From Ypsolopha sequella (lineage: Eukaryota > Arthropoda > Insecta > Lepidoptera > Ypsolophidae), in assembly GCA_934047225.1 (NCBI GenBank), contig OW203993.1, positions 26,364,069 to 26,428,068 on the forward strand: DNA of 64,000 bases. Reading direction: 5' to 3'. This document shows, in pieces, positions 33,185 through 44,899 of this stretch. The notes beneath the pieces were generated by a model. It was not told the origin of the DNA, searched no databases, and worked only from the letters and a program-made list of their open reading frames with translations. How positions within the stretch are numbered: position 1 is the stretch's first letter; each line of letters begins with the position of its first letter. Made by a program: the position numbers and the translations under genes.

Positions 33185-33632
33185 CGAATCCGCGCGCATG
33201 CGCGGACAGCTAGTCTCCCCCCGCGCGCCGGCTCGAGGTGCGCGCGCGAGCGCCGCTCGCTCGCGCTGTTCGGCTCGAGACGCCTCCCGAGGCGCACGTC
33301 TGCGCACTCGCGCAGCCGGCTGTTTCGCCGCAACCGTCGACCGAATAATACGTGTGTGCACACATTCGCGACGCCACAACCAATCTCGCGTATCTACCGT
33401 ATCTTGTGATCATCTCAGTGCTGTGTATTACTCCAAGACATTCTGCACATCCCTGTCCAAGATCAGCCCTGTCATCATCAGCCCGACAAGGAGTACACCA
33501 CGCGGCACATTGTCAGCGCATTCGTCGGCTCGCCCATAAACATTCCAACCAGGTCAGTGCACCCACATTGTTTTCCACAATTCTCCCGTGTCAAATCCCA
33601 TCAGCCCTGCATTCCTGTAGCCAGCAGTTACA
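33166..33632 (+). repeat. 3' LTR of Bel-Pao element
   Basis: The same length as the 5' LTR, with differences seen at GCACACATTC (GCACAAATTC in the 5' copy) and AGCAGTTACA (AGCGGTTACA). The preceding run CCGGCCCCCCCAGGA lies where a polypurine tract would be expected but is pyrimidine-rich on this strand. Confidence 0.92.
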
Positions 33633-33861
33633 GCTGTCATTCTCAACTAAGACGATGAAAGACGTGTTGATTTTGTTTCCGATTTATTAAAGAAGCTCAA
33701 AATTTCTTAATCATGTACTCATGTTTCATATCAATAGATATTAAAGTTTAGGCCAAAACAAATAGATTAGGTCGTCACTTAAGGACGTTTTTGCGCCAGA
33801 GCTACAAAGTAAAAAACAAATGAAATGAAATATATTTACTTATGTAATATGGGTACATTAA

Positions 33862-34435
33862 TGATTTGTTAGCACTTTATGTCCTTTCGTGATTCTTATA
33901 CTTTTGGAACATTTGATACATTGCTTAGCATATAATTAATAATTCTAGGCACGCCACATTTATTCGCAATTTATACACTTTCGCAAAACATCATCTTTTT
34001 TTTGCATCAGTACAACAATTATAATAGTTCGTATATACGAGTACCTATATGTGTACACTTGGTAATTGAACAGTATTACGGATCAACTCGGGACTTGGTT
34101 TGCGTTTGTAGATGGAAAAAACTAATTTTTTTTTTTATAATTTCCAAAACTGTCGTAGAATCTTGATACCGACTACTTACCGAGTCTTTATTATGAATTT
34201 GTCTGTAAAAAACAATTTCACCACATATTTATGCACTCGACTGTACTACAGTTACACTTATGAGAAACATACTAAAATCGGCTAGAAAAGTTACACATCT
34301 GCTAATAATCCGAAACACGTACAGAAAGTGTATAAATTGCGAATTAATGTGGGCGTGCCTAGAATTTGCTAAGTAATGTGTCAAATGTTCCAAAAGTATA
34401 AGAATCACGAAAGGGTATAAAGTGCTAACAAATCA
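33862..34435. mobile_element. 574-bp foldback/MITE with long terminal inverted repeats
   Basis: Arms 33862-33983 and 34324-34435 are near-perfect inverted repeats of more than 100 bp beginning TGATTTGTTAGCACTTTAT, with a 10-bp indel (TATAATTAAT) in the left arm. The centre is AT-rich and non-coding. No target duplication was confirmed, so superfamily is open. Confidence 0.85.
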
Positions 34436-35185
34436 CATGACTACTGTAACATATAGCTAGGCAATATGTTAGGTTTAGGTAAGGCTAGGTTTTATAGGTA
34501 GGTTAAAGGACTATTTGTTCGTGTTTAGTTGGCAATCGATAACCTTTATGGATCGACATACGTCGCATTGACTGAATTATTTCGTGTTTTCCAAAAATAA
34601 ATACAGGTCGAGTATAAAAGATCTTTCAGACAAAACACGAGCAAGATTCCTCGGAGAGTCCGATTAGTGCGGATGTGCTTCTCCATCCATAAATTATTGA
34701 AGAAATATAACAAGCGAGTGCTCTACCAAATTTAGAGCTCCCCTCCCTTAATATATACATGATAATTAGGGTGCATGATATAAAAAGAAAATATTAAAGA
34801 AGATAAACTAAAAATAAAGTGGTGTAATTATAATAAAATCCTCACGAGATCCCGATGTGCGCATCACAATACACTTGTTACAGGTCAGGTCAGGTTCGAG
34901 GTGGTGCATTTTTAAGCCAGAAAGCACACATTCCAATCATTATTGTATTTTTATTTTGGGCTACGCACCCATTAGATACCAGTCTTATGATATCTATATT
35001 TTCAGGGTTATCAAGGTTTTGCAATCGATGAAATACTCCGGAAGCAATTTCGTTGGCCCCTTTTTATGTTCATCTTTAGTCCACAAATACAAACTCACAT
35101 TATTCCTATTAAGAGTCTTATCTTGGTAAGACTTGGTTTTTCTGACAATCAAATGAAATTTTTAACATATTGTCTGATCTTTCTT
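34436..35185. other. intergenic with a tRNA-Ala-like 5' half
   Basis: No protein gene was seen. On the minus strand at 34747-34711 the string GGTAGAGCACTCGCTTG follows GAGCTCTAAATTT, resembling the D-arm and box A of tRNA-Ala. The remaining tRNA arms are absent, so this is a pseudogene or SINE-promoter remnant at most. Confidence 0.4.
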
Positions 35186-35945
35186 TTAATAAGCGATAAA
35201 AATATTTTGCTTTAGGCATATGTACTCGTTTTTCGCTATCAGTCTTGCTTTTTGGGCTGTATCTTGTGAACTTTTAATCTTCTTCGTTAGCTCTGTGCAT
35301 CTAGAGCATGTATCTTTACGGGGCGTGCCAAGTCCTAAATTGTAAAACTTATTGAAAACTCGCCTGAAATAACAGTGTCGTACTTTTAGGTCTTCGGTTT
35401 CACATTGTTCGTTGTACATTCTCCACATTTTTTTATATTGAGTTCGGCTCGGCTGGTAAATATTTTCTGACCATTGTACTTGATCTACTCTACAGTAATG
35501 TGACTCCAAGTGCTCCAAACACTGGAAACTTTCTATAAATTGTTTTACTATCTAAGCTTATACACATTCTGTGCAGATCTATGATCTCCGCCCCTGTTTT
35601 CTTGGACTACTCTTCCTGTCAATGCAAAAGCTTTTGCGACACTTCGAATTCTGTGCACTGTGATTTGTAGTATTCCTAGAAATGTTTTTTGGCAAACTGG
35701 AATCAGCTTTAAAGAATTTTGTCGTCGCACGAACAATTTTGTGTGAAGTTCTGTAGGTTTACGTACTCCTACCCTTGGACGACGTCGTACAGTTTTTCGT
35801 ACCTCGCAATGTTTCAAAAGAAAGCAGTCTTGATCTTTTTATATTTTGCTACTATAAAATTCCTTGTGGAATTGTGTCATGTCTGTCATTGTTAGAGAGC
35901 CACATTTATAATTCTTTGTTTTAGAGTGGTGTCCACATACTGGCC
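35186..35945 (-). pseudogene. GQN-type putative transposase, N-terminal fragment
   Basis: This belongs to a family common in insect genomes whose longer member here is at 51435-53190. On the minus strand: KNYKCGSLTMTDMTQFHKEF, a basic RKTVRRRPRVG, then IPVCQKTFLGILQIT and ENRGGDHRS. After a frame change it reads LESHYCRVDQVQW, KKMWRMYNEQC and NLGLGTPRKDTCSRC. The last cysteine string and the V-C-x-x-T-F segment are the family signatures. The catalytic half is absent. There are at least two frame breaks. Confidence 0.6.
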
Positions 35946-36380
35946 TCAAGGGTAAAGCTTTAGGTGAATACCTAAAATCAAAAGAAAAAAAAATTTGGTG
36001 ACTGTACATCGTACACAATTTACGAATTCCGTCTACTTAGTTGGGATAGATAGATAGCTTGAAAATACACATCTATTGTTTGCAAGTTTCTGTAAGAGTT
36101 GAACTGTTAGAGTAATCACCAAAATCAGAAAGCATAAATCGTAGGAGAAAATATTATAAATTGAAAATTACTTTAATGTTATGTGATTATTAAAAAATAC
36201 ACGTTGGTAAAAAAAAAACAACAATTGTTGAAAATTTGGCAGTTCTAGAACGAGGTGTTTGTGTAAAACTCAAAAAACATAAGTATAAAAACTTTCTTTA
36301 ATACCACTATAAAATCTATTCCGCATATAAATAAAGCGCGGGCGCCGATAAATGAGCCGCTCCGGTGGTGACGTGAAGTC
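35946..36380. other. promoter-side region of the exon-repeat gene
   Basis: No coding signal was found. A TATA-like CATATAAATAAA lies at about 36323-36334, roughly 50 bp before the ATG at 36381. Its use is only a guess. Confidence 0.3.
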
Positions 36381-36949
36381 ATGAAGAACGAAAGCGAAAT
36401 GGATGTGAGACCGAGTTCCGTCAGATTTCAGAATGAAGTGGATGTGACAAATAAAGAACTATCTACTCTAGATGTTATAAGTGTTCAAAGTCCTACCAAA
36501 AAAGTTGCCTCGTCAGACACAGATTTTTCAGCTGGTTTAGAGGTGTGTATTATTAAATTATAATAAAGAAAAAACTTCATGTGCCTAGGCTCTTAGCCAA
36601 TAAAATTAAAATACCTACATTGATTTCAGTACAAAATTGATGTGACAACTAAAGAAATACATACTCTGGATGTTGTAAGTGTTAAAAGTCCTTTCAAAGA
36701 AGTTATTTCGTCAGATAATTTATTCCTCAGTTTGTATAAAGGTGTGTATTATTATTAATAATTTAAATATAATACTTGTTATAATAAATTTGAAATTTAA
36801 AGTTGTGAATTAAAGTTGAAATACTCGTTCATTGATAACAGAATCAAGTTGATGGGATAAATAAAGAAATATTTACACTGGACGTTATACGTGTTGAAAG
36901 TCCTGCCAAAAAAGTTTTGTCAGTAATTAACACTTCTGGTTCTACAAAG
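36381..36949 (+). CDS. three-unit exon repeat of unknown product
   Basis: The ATG at 36381 opens a short N-terminus running into a unit (36432-36542) that ends at a donor GAG/GTGTGT. Two further units (36630-36741 and 36842-36949) each follow a 3' splice site (TTGATTTCAG, TTGATAACAG). The peptides share the pattern D-V-T-x-K-E-x-x-T-L-D-V-x-x-V-x-S-P-x-K-x-V. The second unit is followed by GTGTGTATTATT like the first. The third ends AAG/ATATGT, so its donor looks destroyed by a G-to-A change. The second unit is 112 bp, so joining would shift phase. Function unknown. The following DNA carries Mutator-like/YqaJ remnants, and this may be their 5' part. Confidence 0.45.
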
Positions 36950-37049
36950 ATATGTATTGTTAGTTTGTAATATAACAAACTATTAGTTAATCGGTAAATC
37001 AATGTTGAGCTTCTAAATATTTAATATTCTATTTCTATCACGCGAGCAC

Positions 37050-37300
37050 AACATAAAAAAGAAACACCTTTTAATCACAAATGCTCCAAAAATTATTCAG
37101 TTTCTTCAACTGGCATGGAATTCCATATTCTTGTTGAAGAATTTAAATCATCAATTGAAATGCATGGTTTAATATATGGAAGAATGATAAGTGATGGAGA
37201 TTTGTCTACTTACTCCAAAATAATTGAAGCTCGGCCTTACCCACATGTCACAGTTCAGAAAATTTAATGTAAAAATCATATAATGAGGAACATGTGTAAT
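37050..37300 (+). pseudogene. Mutator-like transposase-domain fragment
   Basis: One frame reads FNHKCSKNYSVSSTGMEFHI, then HGLIYGRMISDGDLSTYSKI and EARPYPHVTVQKI. A stop (TAA at about 37267) replaces a likely C-coding position before KNHIMRNMCNKL. This matches a domain often found before a YqaJ exonuclease in arthropod proteins annotated as Mutator-like transposase. The D-G-D segment is the probable catalytic region. Further stops follow, so the fragment is dead. Confidence 0.65.
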
Positions 37301-37389
37301 AAACTGACACAAAATATCCTCCACAACGCCGTAAGAACATAACTGAATAATTTACAAAAAAAAACGAAGAAGAGAGAAAGAATTGAAAA

Positions 37390-37917
37390 GGAGACGATAT
37401 TACAGAGCGCATCTAGTGACTGGTTGGTGTTACGAAGAAAATTATTAACTGCTTCAAACTTCGGCCGTGTTGTCAAAAGACGGTCAGACATTAGTTGTGG
37501 CAATCTAGTTGAGGACCTATTATACAAAAACTGTATAATAAGTAACATAACATCGATAAAACATGGAGCCAACAATGAAAAAATCGCAATTGAACAACTA
37601 TCAAAACAAGAAGGAGTTACAATTACACCGTGCGGCTTGTTCATAGATGAAAAATTGCCCTATTTAGGTGCAAGTCCTGACGGAATTTGCAAAGACATGG
37701 CAGTAGAAATAAAGTGCCCTATTTCAGCTTATCAGTTAAATTTTGACGAAGCCGTAAGGAAGAATAAAATACCATTTTACAAACAGAGTGAAATTGTGAC
37801 ACGAAGAGATGGAAGATAAATTAACAAGATTTTACATGAACTGCATCTTGCCAGAAATAATTGATCCAAGGTACACCAGGAAAATGGCAATAAGAGACCC
37901 TATTTATATACCTATAT
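37390..37917 (+). pseudogene. YqaJ/lambda-exonuclease-like nuclease
   Basis: The frame reads LLTASNFGRVVKRR, IKHGANNEKIAIEQL, TITPCGLFIDEKLPYLGASP and MAVEIKCPISAYQ. These correspond to the catalytic core of YqaJ-type nucleases (E, D-G and E-x-K positions). Near 37805 the frame changes and continues as EDKLTRFYMNCILPEIIDPR to a stop at about 37917. No start codon is evident, because the exon probably begins at a splice site. It is probably the C-terminal half of the same broken gene as the Mutator-like fragment just upstream. Confidence 0.75.
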
Positions 37918-39532
37918 AAAAAGCAATGGAAAACAAAACAAAGAAAAAGACAACTAAAATGACTCACACTGACATTGACAGGGCAAAAGAAAAAGAGAAC
38001 ACAGAAAAAATACCGGAAGAAATATAGGATAGCAATAAACCGCTATTAGCTAGGAGTCGAAAAAGTGACCGTTAAGAGGCGCCATTACACCTTGATTTTT
38101 GTTAAGATTCATAGAAAAGGTAAAAACTGAATGTGAAGTCAACAGCTGATTTTCTTCATATATTTTTTTCACACGTATTATCTTGCGACATCTAATTACG
38201 TCGCTATACAGCCCAATATGTAAAATTTGATGAAACACCATCATAATATCGTGAATATTGTCCCGTTTTACGCTAATGTAAATTTTTTATCTATACTGGA
38301 AATAAACAAAGAGAGGAATACAGACGTCGTTCATGTAAAGAAGATTAAGTTTATACACTTTTCTATAAACAAACAGTTACCTACCGTTTCATGGAAAACA
38401 GTTTTTACCTGAAACCATTTCACAAATTCGGCGCTTTTTGAATATCTCTCAATCTTTGAGAGATGGGTTGGAGTGCGGTGTGGGGGACGGGCAAAATATA
38501 TAAAGATGTTTGCAAAGTTTCATTGAGATCAAAGTCATCAGGACGTCACGAACATTAAAAGCATTTATATGACATCTGAATGGTCCACCTTAACCGATTT
38601 CAATTTGAGCAGGTTCTGAGTAGTTCCGACGCATACAAAAGTACATTTTGTTTTATTTTATTTTTTATTTAGAGACAAACAGTCTTTAAGTTAAATATTA
38701 CATAGTGAATTAAAATTAAATAATAACATATTTATAGACCTAATAGTCTCCTTAAGGAAAATAAACAATCTGTTAACATAAAAACCCATCTACTCGTATA
38801 AGTAAAAACTTATATTTAAAAAAAAATGCATGTAACTGTTACAAAAGTGGTATGATAAAATCTACCGGAGAAAACAGTCATTCGGAAATTCTGTATCAAG
38901 TGAATTGACTACCTACCGGATGTCAGATGTGGGTATTTTGAAAAGTCAGGTGTAAAGTGGGTAGGGAGGCACTCACATTACCTTATGTTATGTAAAACCG
39001 TCAACTCCCTGTAAACTGCGCGCCTGGTTTTCGTCTAAATTCGGAACAAATTTATAGATTCCAGATAGCTCAGGATTATTAAATCTAAGTTCTTCTAGAG
39101 GTACAAAATGCGTCATAACCAGCTGAAAATGTGTACACATGTCCCGTATAAAGTCTAGAACAATGTATGAAAATTCCTCGCACCTCCCCCACTTGCATCC
39201 TTCGATATATAACCATATTGTAACAAACTAAGGTTAAAATATTGAGGTGACGTGAGTAAAGATCTAATTTCACTTGAAATCAATAAAACCCCCATTTTAT
39301 CAGAGTTTTATTAGTTTTTACTTATAAAAGTACAAAATTGGATAAATAAAAGAACTGTAATATACATAAATTAAAGCTATAAATATATGTAATAAACATT
39401 CACATAATACACAAATAAAAGTATATTATCAAAAATGTTGTTAAAAACGTGTTTTTAACTAGGACCTTTCTTGATCAATCAATCGGTACTTCTATGTCGC
39501 ATTTTAACCAGGGAGGAAGTAATAAAACTTAG
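37918..39532. other. intergenic, no gene recognised
   Basis: AT-rich DNA. A pyrimidine tract TTTTGTTTTATTTTATTTTT at 38646-38667 may be the tail of a minus-strand retroposed fragment. Other open frames are short and featureless. Confidence 0.4.
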
Positions 39533-39955
39533 TCAATCAAACACAAAAATATTTTTAAAATACAAATATTGCAATGTTTCTTTATCGTCACCATGTAGTG
39601 TATGTTCAGGAGAGTTTGAACATACTTGGCCAAGGCATTGCTGACACATTGCCGAGCATGCCAAGCCTGCTTTTCGACACTCACACCAGCAGCGCTCACA
39701 TCCTTTTTTGCAGCCGCAGCTGAGCAGATGTTGTAACTGATAAGGCGCAGGAGGTAACTTTGTTGTAACCGGCATTAGAGTTCGGCCACTCTTGATCCAA
39801 CCCCATTCACAAGGTGGGAGATCTTTTCCCATCCATCGCTGTACTTGTAAATAAACACGGTATAAGTGCTGCCGAGTTGCATCTTTTGTTGGTGGAAGCG
39901 ATGGCAACTGGAAATTATCCTTCACTGATTGTCGGGCAACTGTCTGTTTGTACAA
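39533..39955 (-). pseudogene. cysteine-rich C-terminal fragment of a repeat-associated protein
   Basis: The 140-codon frame contains LPSLPPTKDATRQHLYRVYL, QVQRWMGKDLPPCEWGW and a cluster CGCKKGCERCWCECRKAGLA continuing with further C-x-x-C pairs. This order resembles the C-terminus of multi-copy insect proteins with a CXC-like zinc-binding segment. I do not know their function. The upstream part is missing here, and the ATG is internal to the family pattern. Confidence 0.5.
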
Positions 39956-40079
39956 GTTGTGACACTCCTACTTGCCCATCCCTAAATTAGGGTAGGGATA
40001 ATAAATGAATAGGCAAGGCAGATGTCCAGTTACAATAATAGGTATATTTATTATAAATATTAAATATAAATATTCAGTT

Positions 40080-43000
40080 TGACAGTTACACACCTATTAA
40101 CACCCTTAGCTTTCTTAACAGAATTTTCTCTACCATCTACTTCTAATGCATACATTTTTGATCGCAGTCCAACGAATTCATTAACAATTGCTCCATTAAA
40201 TTCATCTTTAAAAAATCCAATTTTTTTTTTGCACTAATGGATGTCCGAATTTATAATTCACACCATATTCGGAAGTATCAAAATACATTTGAATGTCTTC
40301 TTTCATGTTATCATAATAATAATATGTATAGATGTGGTAAGTAAAGGAGTGAGTGTCCATATACATTAGTTTTACACTTTGATTGTATTTTGTTTTCATA
40401 TAGTCATAATGAAATTGGTACATTAATGTTTTAGATAGGTCCAGAATACAAAATCCAAGATAACTTGGTTAGTTATAAACATGTTTTGTTTTCTTTAGTT
40501 GGACTGCAATCAAATTTTCTGAAAACACAGTTCTGTTTTGATATTCCGGTCTGCTTGACAGATTCGAAGCACCCATTTGTAGCATTGCAATATTTGTAAT
40601 ACTTCTTGATCCTTATTTTTCGATAACCTCTTTCGGTTTTGCTGGCACTCGAAGCCAAATGTAACTTTTTAAATCTAAATTCAAAATTTTCTCTTTTCGT
40701 AAAACTAAAACAAAAGAATAACTTCTTGGGAGAATTTTCCAAAGAAGCATCCTTGCAGATAAGAAAATTATAAATATCTGATTTAATTATTATTACCATA
40801 TTGTTACTGATAAAACTTTGTAACTGCTGAAATAGAAAGGCTGCCTAACTGCAGGTATGTAAATATAATAATTCAATGTGAAACTCTGTCCAAGTCATGT
40901 CTGGCTCACTAAGACTGAACTGGTATATCCATTATTGAGGGAGCCAGATGCGCCTTGGACAGTTCTTCAGTTACTGTCCTTGTTCCAGCCTTTCCTTTTT
41001 GGACTACTATCTTCCTACTCTCCTCTCCTATCCTGTTCTACCTTCGATCACTATCTTCGACAATTGACGGAAGTATCTGGACGCTGTGCCACTTAAGCTT
41101 GATAGCCGCCTGCGCTCACCTAGGACTAAATCCTGGCCAGTGCTGTCTTTTTGTAAATACTTTTATAAACCTGATCTTTTCCTCCTTCTTTATTGTAAAT
41201 ATATCTATTGAACTACGATCCACCTTTTAATCTGCTCCCGCTAGCTAGCCCGGTGGCACATTCTTCTACCAATGTCCTCCCAATGTGTTACAAGTTTGAC
41301 ATTAACTCTCTTTTCAACATTTTCCATCGTCTTACCGTACGCAGAATTATTCATTAATTTATAAAAGTCTTTTTCAAAAGCAGAAGTAGCCTGGGAACGA
41401 TATTTAGTATTCAAGTCAATATATTCTTTTACCCAAGGTTTTTGGTTGAACTGTAATACACGATGCATTTTTTTCAAAATTAATCCATGTCCTAGACACT
41501 GAATTAAGTTGACGAAGTGAATCACGTACTTTGATTTTGGACTAAGATTTATTTTTTATGAGGTCAGGACAGAAGGGTTAATCAGAGTGTAGATCATGCT
41601 CTTCAGTGGGATATTCAAGATCGACTTCTAAGATAAATCCAACATCTGATGTTTCAGGAACACGGAAATTAGTATTAACGTCTACCCATTGAAAACCATC
41701 ATATGGTAAGACTTTGGACATAGCCCACCCATATAAATTGTTTGCATCCAAATAGACAAGATATTATTCCTTAACACTTTCATTGAATGATGACATGTAT
41801 TTATTATTAGCTTTTGCATGCCAGTTTGAACATTGGGATATACCGCCCCTTATACCCTTTTTTATGAATGAATGCATTTCGAAATCTGTAAGCAATTCCA
41901 ATTAAATTTTCGTTAATTTTAGCATTGAATCCTAACTTAAACCGGGTAGGATAAAATATTGTGCTGGATCGAGATTGTACGTTTTTAAACAAAGGACTCT
42001 GAAATTTTCAAAAACGTCCGTCAGTAAAAGAATGTCTGTTTTCAGATACAAATCCGAATAATCCCCCATATTTTAACATTTGAATTGAATCCAAACCTTT
42101 TTTGCGTGCTCAAAATCGTTTGGCGAAACATCTGAATCATTTAAATGACTGTAAAAGTGTTTCGATTCAGGTAGAGGTGTCATATCTTGCAAATTAGCAT
42201 GTGACTTTACATGTTCGTAAGGATACACCCCTTTCCAAATCAATAGGTTAAAGTCATCGTCATTTGTGACTAGTCTTTTCAGTTCTATAAATTTATTTTT
42301 GTCTAAATTTTTAGCTAAACTATCCAACGATGCACGCATAAATCGAAAGGAATCTAAAAACCTCAAAGTGATTATTTTTCCGTTCACCTTCACTGTTTTG
42401 CTAAAGGAAATATACTTTTCTTTATTCAATGGAATCACATCAATATCGCCATCTGTGAAATTGAGTTCATGCACAATGAAATGAGCGTCATAGTTCGATA
42501 GATTGTGTAAAAATATTGGGATGTTTTGGGGCACTTTATAATTTAGGTTACAATTATTAGAGGCAGCACCTCTAAACTTTCCTATCACATGATCATGATC
42601 TCGCACAGAATCACCACTGAGTGGCTTCCCACAAATGTGACAATCAACAGCATTGATATATTTAATAACATTGATTTATTTGTTTGGAGCGTCAAACTTA
42701 TTTGCTCTGTGTCAGCTTTAAGTGAATCTACAAACACTTTTCCACAATCAAAACCCCTGTAAGTCTCTAACTTCGATAAGGAGTCATCGTAGGCACACTT
42801 AATGAAGTAACAAAAACTATAAACGTCGTGTCTTTGAATATTTTCTGTTTGTTGTTTTGTTGGTTTGCAACCGAAATTGGAGTTAAAAATGCTTTAAAAT
42901 CAGCATACACTACGAAAGTTTGTTGTAGTGCTCAAATTGTAAGATGTTATTAGGGGTTTCATTTCCGAATCTATCTTTTCGTAATGTAGAGTCTCTACTC

Positions 43001-43560
43001 TAACGTGGATGCAATAATTTTGATTGTGTACTCGCAACTGTTCATGCGACACAAAACTCAATAAACATCCATCGCAAATGTATTTTTTGTGTTCTCTATT
43101 ATTAATGTGAGAGCTTACTAACCTACTCGAGTTTTTCATATAACAGTGGAGCCATTTGATACATACAGTAGATTGACATGGGTTGCTTTGCGTTCCTTCG
43201 TATGGAAAATGGGACCTACAACAATATTTTTACGTGTACTTTGATCAAATTCAAGGCAAAAGACATTGAGGCTAAGATTATTACTTTTTTCAAATTTCGC
43301 AATGTCAGTTAATTTTACGGGAAATTGAATGTTATTCATATTTAAGTCATTAGCGTGACAACGATAAGAACCAACCCTGTTACTGTTTTTATCACATCGA
43401 TACAAAGCCGATAAAATTGCCCACTTATAACACTCATTATCGTTATTCTTCACATTTATAATGGACTTCGTCAATTTAATGTCATCCGGTAAATCTATGT
43501 AAGACGACCCTCTTAAGGGGCTATGTTTATTTACATTCACATCTAAATGTAGAATCTTTT
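40080..43560 (-). pseudogene. protein-primed DNA polymerase B, Polinton/Maverick type, decayed
   Basis: Polintons are large self-replicating DNA elements with viral ancestry. Fragments lie in order on the minus strand: an N-terminal region (GSSYIDLPDDIK, YKWAILSALYRCDKN; 43540-43136), a C2H2-like part (YICDGCLLSF; 43139-42900), the exonuclease region (PIFLHNLSNYDAHFIVHEL; 42606-42073), and the polymerase palm ([34 protein letters not shown]; about 42060-41700). Then come KDFYKLMNNSAYGKTMENVE (41525-41241) and YMDTHSFTY (40423-40208), where a D-T-D-S motif would be expected. Several frameshifts, a stop before the LYGWAM segment, and an unrelated insertion at about 40465-41240 inactivate it. 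No capsid, integrase or protease gene was seen. Confidence 0.8.
40465..41240. mobile_element. unidentified insertion in the DNA polymerase remnant
   Basis: The polymerase pattern stops near 41245 and resumes near 40460. The intervening DNA has two unrelated frames (40473-40799 minus, 40955-41230 plus) without a domain, and a pyrimidine-rich stretch near 41000-41040. Origin unknown; roughly 100 bp of polymerase may also be deleted. Confidence 0.5.
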
Positions 43561-44180
43561 CAAGAGATCAACCACTGTCTTTCTGCTGGAAATTTTGTAA
43601 CATATCAGAAACTCCTTTTATACAATTCACTAAATTATCAATGTCTGAATAAAGCTGCTGAATAAAGGTACCACTTAGAATAAAGTTTACCTTTATAGAC
43701 TTAACCTTTCTATCACATCTTGTAGAAGAAGTATTAATTCACCTTTTATACTTTCAAAAAAGTCCTCTGTGGTTTTGATAGAGTCACTCTGTTCGATGTT
43801 TCATGCGACCCTTAACGTTATTATTCGATGTTTATATAATCGTTATATTTGGTGAATGAGAAACCAAACACATGTTTTTATGTTGGTTTGATGAAAGATG
43901 ACTGGTAAAATACTGCTGCCTAACCCAGACGTTACATAGTGCACATAATTTATTACCTATATTTTCTGCAGGTAAGTTTGGAGGGCCGTAGCTCAGTCCC
44001 CGCATTAAGTTGATGGGGCTTCCTCGTTAACACTTATTGACTGTCCAGCACCTCGTCCTTCTTGGTTAACACTTTCATATTTTTCACACGCAGATATCAT
44101 CTCCTTATTTGAATCTAACCAGACACCTCCTTTTGGAGGTGTGATAACGAAGAAGAAACGAAGATAATGGCTGACAGCTC
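43561..44180. other. intergenic, no gene recognised
   Basis: No coding pattern. A short AAACGAAGA-containing string recurs around 44151 and 44232. Confidence 0.35.
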
Positions 44181-44790
44181 GCACCTCGACGTTTTGCCTT
44201 CCTTTTGAAGCTTCGGCCTTCCTTAAGAAAAAGGAGAAACGAAGGAAAAAAAATGGACCGCGTGGCCCCGACAGTCTTTTGTCCTGGAATATCCGGAAAT
44301 CACCGACTTTTCACCAAAGGACGATTTTAGGGACTGCGGAATGAAATCTTTAAAATCCCTTTTTGGTTTAAAAAGGGCGTCACATGACCTCGCTTCGGAA
44401 TAACAAAACAAAATCGTGCACATGCGTTTTGTACACGCTGGATTGCGCGCTCAGTTTTAGCGAACAATCTCGGCCCATAGACTACATCATAGAAATTGAA
44501 GAGTGACAAAATCAGAGACTCAAAATGCAAAATATCAAAATGAGAACTTTCTCCGTTAAAAATTCTCTGATTTGGTATAAAACCTTCAGCCTAAAGAAAG
44601 CGTTTTATTTTGCTGTTAATATGCTCAATATAACGAAATTTATCATCTAAAATTAAACCTAAATTACGCGCTTTTATTACCTATTTCAATGTGAGGTTTC
44701 ATTTCTGCAATCGACTCACATTGGTGCCGCGTCCCTAAAATCATAAACTTTGATTTATTCTGGTTAGCCTGGTAGTTGAAGCTTATTCTG
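44180..44790 (-). pseudogene. non-LTR reverse transcriptase thumb fragment
   Basis: On the minus strand, the region after the RT palm is recognisable in three frames: NQNKSKFMILGTRHQCES, KPHIEIGNKSA, then the thumb ILSLFNFYDVVYGPRLFAKT and RAIQRVQNACARFCFVIPKR. Frame breaks lie near 44680 and 44350. The palm motifs and 3' end are missing, so this is a relic fragment of a Jockey/CR1-type element. Confidence 0.65.
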
Positions 44791-44899
44791 TTACTTGTGT
44801 AAAATTTACAATTCACTTTTGTTAAAACTACTTAATTAAAATTAAAATTTACAAAGAAAAAAGGTTAAAGTTACCAAACACGATGGTTGAGCATTAATA

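Larger units (their letters stand above)
30574..33632 (+). mobile_element. internally deleted Bel-Pao LTR retrotransposon
   Basis: Two 467-bp direct repeats (30574-31040 and 33166-33632) begin TGTTCACGC and end GTTACA, flanked by the 5-bp target duplication GCTGT (30569-30573 and 33633-33637). The internal part is only about 2.1 kb and keeps just the 3' end of pol, so the copy is non-autonomous. By eye the LTRs differ at two positions, indicating a recent insertion relative to everything else in the window. Confidence 0.93.

Noticed and set aside
39533..39955. Considered as a metallothionein or tesmin-type host gene
   Set aside because: The upstream LPPTKDATRQH and WMGKDLPPCEWGW pattern fits a repeat-associated multi-copy protein, and the N-terminal part is missing.
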